Part shown: in pieces, positions 25,286-31,652 of the stretch
How the letters are laid out: every line of letters starts with the position of its first letter
Numbering within the stretch: the stretch's first letter is position 1
Source of the DNA: Bacteriovoracaceae bacterium
GTDB lineage: Bacteria; Bdellovibrionota; Bacteriovoracia; Bacteriovoracales; Bacteriovoracaceae
Assembly: GCA_023146355.1 (NCBI GenBank)
Contig: JAGLCH010000276.1
Coordinates: forward strand, 1-31,652
Length of the DNA: 31,652 nt
Direction: 5' to 3'
Made by a program: the position numbers and the translations under genes
Notes under the pieces: generated by a model
What the model was told of the DNA's origin: nothing
The model's input: only the letters and a program-made list of their open reading frames with translations
The model's database searches: none

Positions 25286-25387
25286 ATGCAATTTGTCTCT
25301 TTCATCGCATGCATAGCACTATTTCATACCACTCCAAAAAATTATATAAGTAGTAAAACTGAGTATGATACTTGGGTTCAGTGGTGA
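25286..25387 (+). CDS. Possible 33-residue leader/small membrane protein
   Basis: An ATG at 25286 follows AAGGAA by about 5 bases, a better ribosome site than that of the dus gene itself. The frame runs 33 codons (start MQFVSFIACIALFHTTPK, end YDTWVQW) to a TGA at 25385-25387 that overlaps a GTG start candidate of dus in a GTGA junction. The first 14 residues are hydrophobic, which could form a short membrane segment or signal-like region. It may be a translated leader that couples translation to dus. Short ORFs occur by chance, so the confidence is modest. Confidence 0.4.
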   Translation: MQFVSFIACIALFHTTPKNYISSKTEYDTWVQW

Positions 25388-26340
25388 GTTGCTTTAGCGA
25401 TATACTAATTCTTGCCCCAATTAGAGGCATTACTAACCGAAATTTTAGAAATGAGCTACAGCGTACATTTGGAGGCATCAGTTCAGGCCTTGCACCATTT
25501 ATAACTACTCGTGAAGATGGAAAAGTATCAGAGAAACTGATTCAAGACACAGATCCCAAAAGTAATCTCATTGAATCCATTCCTCAAATTCTAACGAAGA
25601 GTGCATCTCAATTTCACCAAGTAGCAACAATTTTAAAAAATTGTGGTCATAAAAAAATAAATCTCAATCTAGGATGTCCCTACCCTATGGTCGCTACGAA
25701 AGGAAAGGGATCGGGAATGCTTTCTGATCCTAAAAAGGTAGAAGAATTACTAGCAGGTATTCTAAAGGTTGCAGACTACGAGCTGAGTGTAAAACTGAGA
25801 CTAGGGAGGGAATCATCCAAGGAATTTGAAAAGCTAATTCCTATTCTAAATGACCTTTCGATCAAAGATATTACTATTCACCCCCGAACAGGGATACAGA
25901 TGTATGGCGGAAAAGTAGATATCGAGTCCTTTGATAAAATTCTCCCACAATTAAATACGATCCCCTGTTATAACGGAGATCTCACTACACTTGAAGATTA
26001 TACCAGACTAAAAGGCCGCTATCCTCAGATAACAAGGTGGATGATAGGCCGTGGCGCCCTGATTAACCCAAACCTTTTCACTGATATCTCAGATGGTAAA
26101 GGATCAGCAATTGATCTTGATAAGATTAAAAACTTTATCATTTCAGTTGGGGAGCATCATCTAAATACCCCCAATGGAAAAAGCGACTTCCTTCACAGAA
26201 TGAGAGAGAGCTGGGAATACCTGTGTAAAAACTTTGAACAAGAGAAAAAGGTATACAAGCTCATTACCAAATCAAAAAGTATTGATCACTATAATGACAA
26301 TATTAAAAAAATCTTTTCCGGTCAGTTTCAGGCAAAATAA
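25384..26340 (+). CDS. tRNA-dihydrouridine synthase (Dus family)
   Basis: This FMN enzyme reduces uridine to dihydrouridine in tRNA. The barrel begins with ILILAPIRGITNRNFRN (the Dus APM.G.TD pattern in a divergent form). The catalytic cysteine is C98 in NLGCPYPMV, followed by KGKGSGML, and the FMN/substrate residues KLRLG, TIHPRTGIQMYGG and MIGRGALINPNLF are present. About 318 residues is normal, and the short N-terminal half resembles DusC-type enzymes more than DusA or DusB. Start choice is uncertain: GTG at 25384 overlaps the small ORF's stop, GTG at 25381 and TTG at 25372 are also in frame, and none has a good ribosome site. Confidence 0.9.
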   Translation: MSCFSDILILAPIRGITNRNFRNELQRTFGGISSGLAPFITTREDGKVSEKLIQDTDPKSNLIESIPQILTKSASQFHQVATILKNCGHKKINLNLGCPYPMVATKGKGSGMLSDPKKVEELLAGILKVADYELSVKLRLGRESSKEFEKLIPILNDLSIKDITIHPRTGIQMYGGKVDIESFDKILPQLNTIPCYNGDLTTLEDYTRLKGRYPQITRWMIGRGALINPNLFTDISDGKGSAIDLDKIKNFIISVGEHHLNTPNGKSDFLHRMRESWEYLCKNFEQEKKVYKLITKSKSIDHYNDNIKKIFSGQFQAK

Positions 26341-26438
26341 ATTGAGATCGATTCTCCCAGTTATTTTAATAGTTTTATTATCACACGACTTTTATGATCC
26401 CATCTTGTCTGACAATAAATTTAGGTAGATAATCTGTC

Positions 26439-27215
26439 ATGGATAAAAATATAGTTAAAACACTTCTACAAGATCAAAACAATACAAGAAACTTTGGACA
26501 CCTACGAACGGCCGATGGCCGGGCCTTAAGGCCAGACATAATTCGTTCCAATATGCTATCCCGCGAAAAGCAGATTTCTTGCAATATTAATCAAAGTCTC
26601 AAAACAATTGTCGATCTTCGTATCACTGAAGAAGGTGGAGGCGATGAAAACGAAATTTTTAGTAGCGCGACCATAATCTCACTCCCAATCTTGTTTGGAA
26701 ATCTTTCTCCGAAGAAAATTGGGGAGTGGCTCATGCTAGGGGAAATCGAAAAGATTGATTCATTTTTAGAAAATGGCTACTTGGAATTTACCACTTCCTT
26801 TGGCACGCAAATTAAAACATTTTTTGAACTGATCACTGAGGAATCAAACCTTCCATTAGCGTTTCACTGTAGTGCTGGAAAAGATCGAACTGGAACTCTG
26901 GCAGCACTATTTCTATTGGCACTTGGGGTCTCTAAAGAGGACGTAATAGCTGACTATATGGAGACTAATAACCGAATTAAAGTAGAAGAAACTGCAAAAA
27001 AGATTGCAGAGCACTTTGACAATAATACGGAGATGGTTCTCCCTCACCCAGAGAAGTCCCAAGAGGCACTTAAATTACTTCTTGGAGTAAAGCTACGATG
27101 GATTGAAATATTTCTTGAGGGAATTGATAGAAACTTTGGCGGCGTAGACCGCTATTTAGAAGATGAGCTTCAGGTTGATCTTCACCTTCTTCGAAAAATA
27201 TACATAATAGATTAG
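26439..27215 (+). CDS. Tyrosine/lipid phosphatase of the MptpB-like (Y_phosphatase3) family
   Basis: This 258-residue phosphatase has the active-site loop HCSAGKDRTGT with nucleophile C144 and R150. The opening NTRNFGHLRTADGRALRPDIIRSNML and the IVDLRITEE strand are typical of the family containing Mycobacterium MptpB and Listeria LipA. The CxxGKDRTG variant is linked in that family to dual activity on phosphotyrosine and phosphoinositides. There is no signal peptide. AGGTAG lies rather far (about 11 bases) from the ATG. About 100 bases separate it from dus, so it may have its own promoter. Its 3' end overlaps the chemoreceptor gene by 4 bases. The real substrate is unknown. Confidence 0.87.
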   Translation: MDKNIVKTLLQDQNNTRNFGHLRTADGRALRPDIIRSNMLSREKQISCNINQSLKTIVDLRITEEGGGDENEIFSSATIISLPILFGNLSPKKIGEWLMLGEIEKIDSFLENGYLEFTTSFGTQIKTFFELITEESNLPLAFHCSAGKDRTGTLAALFLLALGVSKEDVIADYMETNNRIKVEETAKKIAEHFDNNTEMVLPHPEKSQEALKLLLGVKLRWIEIFLEGIDRNFGGVDRYLEDELQVDLHLLRKIYIID

Positions 27216-28723
27216 CTTGTACTTGTGGAAGGTTTTACGGCCTCATCTCCAAATACCATTTTACGCAGCTTAGATGATACCTCTTTAAGGGCCATGGACT
27301 GCCCAGAAAGCTCTTCACTAGTACTTGCCGCTTCTTCTGCCGTTGCTGCGTTTTGTTGAGTAGTTTTGTCGATATCAGTTGTGACCTGATTCAGTCGTTT
27401 AATTTCTCCCACTTGAACCTGGGATGAATTATGAATTTTCTCAGAGCTCTCTTTTGATTTAATTGCAACGGTATGCACTAAGTTAATAAATTTCGCAACG
27501 TCCTTTGCCTGTCCATTGCCCCTTGTGACTCTTCTCTCGTTGTCCTCAGTTATCTTCTTTGCTGCGCCAACACTTTCTTTAACAATTTTGGATATTTCAC
27601 TGGCAGATTTACCGCTCATTTCAGCAAGACTTCCAACCTCCTGAGCGACAACAGCAAAACCTCTTCCGTGTTCGCCAGCTCTTTCGGCCTCAACAGATGC
27701 ATTAAATGATAATAACTTGGTCTGAAAGACGATTTCATCAATCATCTCTGTCTTTTCCCCAATCTCAGAAATGACACCAACAAGGCGCTGAATATCAGCA
27801 TTTCCACTTTCAATTCGATCCATCGAAGAAATCAACAAATTCATCGCGTCTAAAGCGAGGGAGATATTAGTATTAACCTCATCAATAGAGTCTTTTCCTA
27901 CTTCTGCATCCTCTAGATTTTTTTCTACAGAACCTCCTAGATGCTCAATTGCAGCTGATGCCTGTTGAACTGAGCTTGCTTGATTAGATGAGGAGAGAGC
28001 AAGCCCTTGGCTGGCCTGAGAGAGTTCATTTGCTGCTGAGGCAACATCTGTCGAGAATGAATCAATCTCAACGCTGATTGCAGCAAGTGGCCGGACAACT
28101 TCTTTTGTAAGAAGAAAGGAGAGAAGTGCGCCAAAAGCTACTGCTATAATTGAAAGTAGGATAGAGGTATACTGTACTATATTGCCAATCTTGAACATGG
28201 CCTCACTATTCATAATATTTTCACTCGTAATCTTTATCACATCGTGAAGTAGTTTTTTTAGTTTTGAAATTTCCACCAATGTTGTGTAATTAAATATTTC
28301 AGCTGCTTTTTGATTATCCCCACTCGCTAGATATGTTTTTATTGTTATCGCACTTTCGTGAAATTTACGGTGTGGTTCTTCCATTGCTCTAAATGCAGCT
28401 GCTAAGGAAGGAGTAAGCTTCTCAGCTTCAACCCGCTTATGACTATAAAGCCAACTTCCCAACTTACAGGTCTTATGATCGGTCTTACCTTTGAACTGTT
28501 TGACCTTGGGATTATAGATATATTCTGAAAGTTTGTTCGCCCAATTTAGATGATCTGCTTCTCGCTGGAGCATCGATCCTTTTAGAGTATTTCCAGCAAT
28601 CACTTGACGGGAATTATCCATTAAACGACTCGTGCCAAGAACACTCACAAAAGCAAGTACTAGCAACAGTCCTATCATTGCTGCATAACCTAAAACTACT
28701 TTCTTTCCAATTGTAAAATTCAC
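27212..28723 (-). CDS. Methyl-accepting chemotaxis protein with periplasmic CZB domain
   Basis: A 503-residue transmembrane chemoreceptor. TM1 is at about 9-31 and TM2 at about 181-205. Between them is a chemoreceptor zinc-binding (CZB) pattern: H58 in DHLNWANKL, CKLGSW with C86, and H118-x3-H122 in EEPHRKFHES, the expected zinc ligands. The cytoplasmic signalling coiled coil has its tip at EIVFQTKLLSFNASVEAERAGEHGRGFAVVA (about 330-360). After TM2 only KEVVRPLAAISVEI resembles the start of a HAMP domain, and a full one is not seen. The start is GTG at 28721-28723 with GGGG close upstream. CZB domains respond to zinc or to oxidants through their cysteine; here the sensor would face the periplasm. 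No che genes are nearby. Confidence 0.92.
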   Translation of the reverse strand: MNFTIGKKVVLGYAAMIGLLLVLAFVSVLGTSRLMDNSRQVIAGNTLKGSMLQREADHLNWANKLSEYIYNPKVKQFKGKTDHKTCKLGSWLYSHKRVEAEKLTPSLAAAFRAMEEPHRKFHESAITIKTYLASGDNQKAAEIFNYTTLVEISKLKKLLHDVIKITSENIMNSEAMFKIGNIVQYTSILLSIIAVAFGALLSFLLTKEVVRPLAAISVEIDSFSTDVASAANELSQASQGLALSSSNQASSVQQASAAIEHLGGSVEKNLEDAEVGKDSIDEVNTNISLALDAMNLLISSMDRIESGNADIQRLVGVISEIGEKTEMIDEIVFQTKLLSFNASVEAERAGEHGRGFAVVAQEVGSLAEMSGKSASEISKIVKESVGAAKKITEDNERRVTRGNGQAKDVAKFINLVHTVAIKSKESSEKIHNSSQVQVGEIKRLNQVTTDIDKTTQQNAATAEEAASTSEELSGQSMALKEVSSKLRKMVFGDEAVKPSTSTS

Positions 28724-28764
28724 TGATCCCCGCCCTTGCCTATATAGTTCAGTTTAAGAAAATG

Positions 28765-28778
28765 TTGAATAAATTCAA
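28765..28778 (-). promoter_or_regulatory. FNR-like palindrome upstream of the chemoreceptor gene
   Basis: TTGAAT-AA-ATTCAA is a perfect 14-bp palindrome with the TTGA-N6-TCAA frame of FNR/CRP-family sites (FNR consensus TTGAT-N4-ATCAA). It lies 41-55 bases upstream of the GTG start. AT-rich palindromes this short can occur by chance. Confidence 0.3.
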
Positions 28779-28832
28779 GAGGAAATTATTGGATGTTATC
28801 TAACAAAGACCAATAGAAAAATCAGACTTTGT

Positions 28833-30170
28833 CTACTTAAGGTCAGCTTCTTCAAGAGCATTTATCACTTTGCGATAGTACCCCTTATTAAACCTTGATC
28901 TGAAGTTTGCAATAATGGCACTCTTATTAAAAATCTCTTTTGGAGTTGAGAGCATATAGTCGACATATTGCTCAACGACGAAAAAGACCACAGCTAACGG
29001 CGTTAACTGGCTACTGTAGCTCTCAGGAAAACCCTTGCCATTAATATGACAATGGTGCTGAAGAATAATCATATCAGTTCCAATTGGGGTCTGTGGATAA
29101 TCTCGAATCATTGTGCAAGCATCGTAAGCATGAGCAATCACTTTCTCCTCATCCTTTTTAGTTAGTGCCGCCTCTTTCAGTGAGCTCAAAGAGTGAATCT
29201 TTGCCAACTTGTCATCTGGGATTGTGATATCGTGAAAGAATGCAGCTATACAGATTTTTTCCTGCTGCTCCTCTGTCCCCCACTCCATTTTCTCAATAAC
29301 ATAATGAGAAACTGCTGCGATCAAAGTCGCGTGGGTAAAGAGATATCCCGCCTTATCTTTTTCTAAAATTGCCAGAAGCTCTGCTAGACCTTCAGACTCC
29401 TCAGCAACCTTCATCATCTCATTAATAGTGGTCTTCGCCATCGCAATAGTCTGCTCTGTCATCCCTGTGGCATTAAGCATTTCTTGACTGGCATAAAAAA
29501 CACTTGAGGTGGCAGCAATACGCTGCTGTTCAGAATCTTTATTTGAAATAAGAACTTTCATTACCCGATCAGCATACTCACCTAGAAACTGCAAGCGCTT
29601 GAGCTTATGAACATAGAGGTTCTTTTTACCATCAACAATATGCTTTTCAATAATCGACTTAGAAATCTCTTGATTCGCCTTAAAAATTTCTTTAAAGCTC
29701 GGCAACTCATCATCCCCAGTATCTGTCTGGCAGTCATAAACTTCTGCGCTAGTTTGTCTCAATTGTAAAAAATGCTTAACGGGGATTGGATAATAGTCTG
29801 GCACTTGCTTGCTTGCCATCTCTTCAGCTGTAATTTTTAAAACCTTAGCGGCCTTGCGAATAACCCCCTTCCAGTTATCCTGCTCAAAAGACTCAACGTC
29901 ATTAGCAACTTTGGGCTCATTTCCAAGTAAAAAGATTGGGATGTCTAATTTATTTGATTTTACAGCATAGAAAACTTTAAGAATTGTATTCTCATCACCA
30001 ACTTGCTTTTCGCAAATGATTAGATCAACCGCAGTATCAAGCTTGAGAAAATCCATGACACTATCAGCATTGTGAAGAACAATGACTTCCATTCCAAGAT
30101 AGAGATCTAGGTTCAGCTCATATAGCTTCCGGAGGTCCGGGTCATTTTCAATAATTATCGCTCGTCTCAC
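28833..30170 (-). CDS. Pseudo-receiver plus HD-GYP-like signalling protein
   Basis: A 445-residue cytoplasmic protein. Residues 1-115 form a receiver-like domain (RRAIIIENDPDLRKL) in which the phospho-acceptor position holds E54 (LIICEKQ) instead of Asp, so it is probably not phosphorylated. The middle is helical. Residues 275-440 form an HD-GYP-like domain with H280, H313-D314, H347, H372-H373, H375 and GKGFP (378-382). The usual HDIGK is HDITI and HHE is HHC, so c-di-GMP hydrolysis is doubtful. Helices with acidic and basic runs follow. The start is GTG with GGGAAG close before it. Members of this kind often act as regulators through protein contact. The gene lies 71 bases downstream of the outer-membrane protein gene on the same strand. 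Confidence 0.88.
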   Translation of the reverse strand: MRRAIIIENDPDLRKLYELNLDLYLGMEVIVLHNADSVMDFLKLDTAVDLIICEKQVGDENTILKVFYAVKSNKLDIPIFLLGNEPKVANDVESFEQDNWKGVIRKAAKVLKITAEEMASKQVPDYYPIPVKHFLQLRQTSAEVYDCQTDTGDDELPSFKEIFKANQEISKSIIEKHIVDGKKNLYVHKLKRLQFLGEYADRVMKVLISNKDSEQQRIAATSSVFYASQEMLNATGMTEQTIAMAKTTINEMMKVAEESEGLAELLAILEKDKAGYLFTHATLIAAVSHYVIEKMEWGTEEQQEKICIAAFFHDITIPDDKLAKIHSLSSLKEAALTKKDEEKVIAHAYDACTMIRDYPQTPIGTDMIILQHHCHINGKGFPESYSSQLTPLAVVFFVVEQYVDYMLSTPKEIFNKSAIIANFRSRFNKGYYRKVINALEEADLK

Positions 30171-30241
30171 ATACTTCCCATCATTTAGTGTAAAGCCTGT
30201 TTCGATAGAAAGAAGTATTTCCTTGAGTGAATTTTAAATAA

Positions 30242-31567
30242 TTAAAAGGAATAACCAAAATTAGAGTAAACGGTGTCATTTTCACGGTAGGCACTCCAAT
30301 AGGAGTCATCTCTTGGCGCTTTGAGAAGCTCAAGCCCCACAGCAATAGACATCTGATTGAGGAATCTATAAGACACCTCTTTTTTAATCACATTATCACC
30401 CATTTCCATGTCATATTTAAAATCAAATAACATACTGAGGTTGTCATTAAAATCGTAATCAACTGATACTCCAACAGCATTGTGCCATTTAACAGCGTCA
30501 CCAAAAACAGCATCACCACTTCTTTCCGCTAGGTTATAGAGATAGTTCACTCCCATTTTACAAATGGAGCTCACATACTTTGCACCCATATGGAGATAGC
30601 TTTGTCGCTGGTAAGATGGCTCGACTACGATGTAATCAGTATTAAAATCTCTCTTATTATTTTTTATCAGAGTTGGGTTAACAACACCAAGCCCAAGGTC
30701 AGACTTGAGGTCAGAGTTGGGGTCGATAATTTCAAGGCCACCAGAAACCTGAACTTTGCGGCCAACTTTTTGATTTACACCCACCCCATAGATGAAGTGG
30801 TGATTAACTTTAGGAGATACGGCAACGTTAACTTGCTTAGCATCCTTAGAGAGCTTTCCTTCTGCATTTATACGGAGCTTATTCTCGGGCTTATACATAC
30901 CGTATACAGAGACTGCTCCGCCTCCCCAACTATAAGCGAGGTTACCGCCTAAGCTTTCTTGAAAAATGATATCAGATACACTGTACTGGCCAAGCTCATA
31001 ATTAATTGGAGTATCAACACCATTCATTCTCATTTGAGAAGGAGGAGCTGACATCCAAGGAGTGTTAGAAGTGACTTTCCCACCCTTGACCTCATATCCA
31101 GGATTAAGAGATGGGACATAAAGAGCTGATCCATAGAACTTGATATTCCAATTTTTACTCAATTCTCTCTCAGCGTGAAGGCCAAATAACCCCTCCTGCT
31201 TATCTCCGAGGAGATTAAACCCCTGCATTCCATTGATATTTCCGAGCTCCCACACCGCATCAGCGGAGTTCCAATCAACTATTTTTCGTCCTACTGAGAT
31301 AGTAGAGTGCCTAGTCCTATGGCCAATAAAGGCCTCAGGAATAGAATAGAGGTAGTTGCTACTTCCAGTATAAAGTCGTACGTCAGCATCCATGAACCCC
31401 TGATATCGCCTCTTTTTAAACTTTGAATCAAAGCTTAAACTTAGCCAATCAGAGTCCTGGGCCTGCCCTTGGGTTTCGACACTCTTAGAAGTTCCGTAGC
31501 CAATTTGGGCGCTGAAGGCATTGCATACCAACAAAGGGATCAAAAATAGTAGTGCATGTTTTTTCAT
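30242..31567 (-). CDS. Outer-membrane beta-barrel protein, function unknown
   Basis: A 441-residue protein has a signal peptide (MKKHALLFLIPLLVCNAFSA) and a mature part rich in alternating beta-strands with Gly, Tyr and Ser, for example YSWGGGAVSVYGMY and NHHFIYGVGVNQKV. The C-terminal residue is Phe in SNFGYSF, the usual signal for outer-membrane barrel insertion. It has the general size of a porin or transporter barrel but no family motif that I recognise. No clear Shine-Dalgarno site precedes the ATG. It would sit in the outer membrane, and its cargo or ligand is unknown. Confidence 0.8.
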   Translation of the reverse strand: MKKHALLFLIPLLVCNAFSAQIGYGTSKSVETQGQAQDSDWLSLSFDSKFKKRRYQGFMDADVRLYTGSSNYLYSIPEAFIGHRTRHSTISVGRKIVDWNSADAVWELGNINGMQGFNLLGDKQEGLFGLHAERELSKNWNIKFYGSALYVPSLNPGYEVKGGKVTSNTPWMSAPPSQMRMNGVDTPINYELGQYSVSDIIFQESLGGNLAYSWGGGAVSVYGMYKPENKLRINAEGKLSKDAKQVNVAVSPKVNHHFIYGVGVNQKVGRKVQVSGGLEIIDPNSDLKSDLGLGVVNPTLIKNNKRDFNTDYIVVEPSYQRQSYLHMGAKYVSSICKMGVNYLYNLAERSGDAVFGDAVKWHNAVGVSVDYDFNDNLSMLFDFKYDMEMGDNVIKKEVSYRFLNQMSIAVGLELLKAPRDDSYWSAYRENDTVYSNFGYSF

Positions 31568-31608
31568 AATAAAAGATTAGCAGAATATTGCTATAGATTT
31601 AAGACACT

Positions 31609-31652
31609 ATGCATTATTTACTGTATTATTTAAGCGAAATTATGGGGCAACT
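31609..31652 (+). CDS. Possible start of a rightward gene cut by the window edge
   Basis: An ATG at 31609 opens a frame (MHYLLYYLSEIMGQ) that is still open at the window end. The hydrophobic start recalls MraY N-termini, but 14 codons and a weak ribosome site are far too little to assign it. TATAGAT at 31592-31598 may be a -10 element, though that would leave a very short leader. Confidence 0.2.
   Translation, partial: MHYLLYYLSEIMGQ

Noticed and set aside
28779..28832. Possible terminator after the chemoreceptor promoter (ACAAAG/CTTTGT).
   Set aside because: The stem is short with a large loop and no T tract follows on either strand.
30590..30952. A 120-residue plus-strand frame inside the outer-membrane protein gene.
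   Set aside because: It is antisense to a gene with a clear signal peptide and barrel pattern and has no ribosome site or recognisable domain.
1..31652. CRISPR arrays, tRNA or rRNA genes, insertion sequences, prophage or toxin-antitoxin modules.
   Set aside because: No regularly spaced repeats, transposase or integrase genes, tRNA-like folds or toxin-antitoxin pairs were seen.

Overview
The window looks like a chromosomal segment from an AT-rich Gram-negative bacterium, most probably a member of the Bdellovibrionota close to Bacteriovorax, Peredibacter or Halobacteriovorax. This is inferred from gene content: a serine palmitoyltransferase-type sphingolipid gene, a CHASE2 adenylate cyclase, PilZ and HD-GYP proteins, an outer-membrane barrel and many secreted proteins. 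No 16S rRNA or other decisive marker is present. I see no insertion sequence, prophage, CRISPR array, tRNA or rRNA.

Left part (1-5400, mostly minus strand). A response regulator is cut by the window edge. Next comes a two-gene operon for an unusual type IIA topoisomerase (ParE-like then ParC-like). Its motifs look closer to phage T4 and eukaryotic topoisomerase II than to GyrA/ParC, and a lysine repeat tail replaces the C-terminal pinwheel. Two small secreted proteins follow, tail to tail.

Centre left (5445-13059, plus strand). argS ends in a strong terminator. A six-gene Fe-S assembly operon follows: an IscR/Rrf2-like regulator, sufB, sufC, sufD, sufS and a two-domain Nfu carrier, packed with 0 to 11 base gaps or overlaps. 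No sufE or sufU is present.

Centre (13056-21989). An EamA transporter diverges from a CHASE2 adenylate cyclase. The cyclase converges on a class A flavodiiron protein across a 15-bp-stem hairpin. pepN and a DUF2797 gene overlap by one base, and a PilZ protein gene diverges from them.

Centre right (22180-27215, plus strand). A three-gene operon encodes a serine palmitoyltransferase-like enzyme, an extended SDR resembling the ceramide reductase CerR, and an exported START-like protein; together they suggest sphingolipid synthesis and handling. A leader with a strong hairpin and a possible 33-residue ORF precedes a tRNA-dihydrouridine synthase gene. A CxxGKDRTG phosphatase follows.

Right part (27212-31652, minus strand). 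A chemoreceptor with a periplasmic CZB zinc-binding domain and little or no HAMP domain, a pseudo-receiver/HD-GYP-like protein and an outer-membrane barrel protein. Possible signalling themes are cAMP (cyclase plus a CRP-like site upstream of the flavodiiron gene) and c-di-GMP (PilZ, HD-GYP-like).

Three of the four convergent gene pairs overlap by exactly 4 bp through their stop codons. No gene-free stretch exceeds 300 bases; the longest is 25077-25285.
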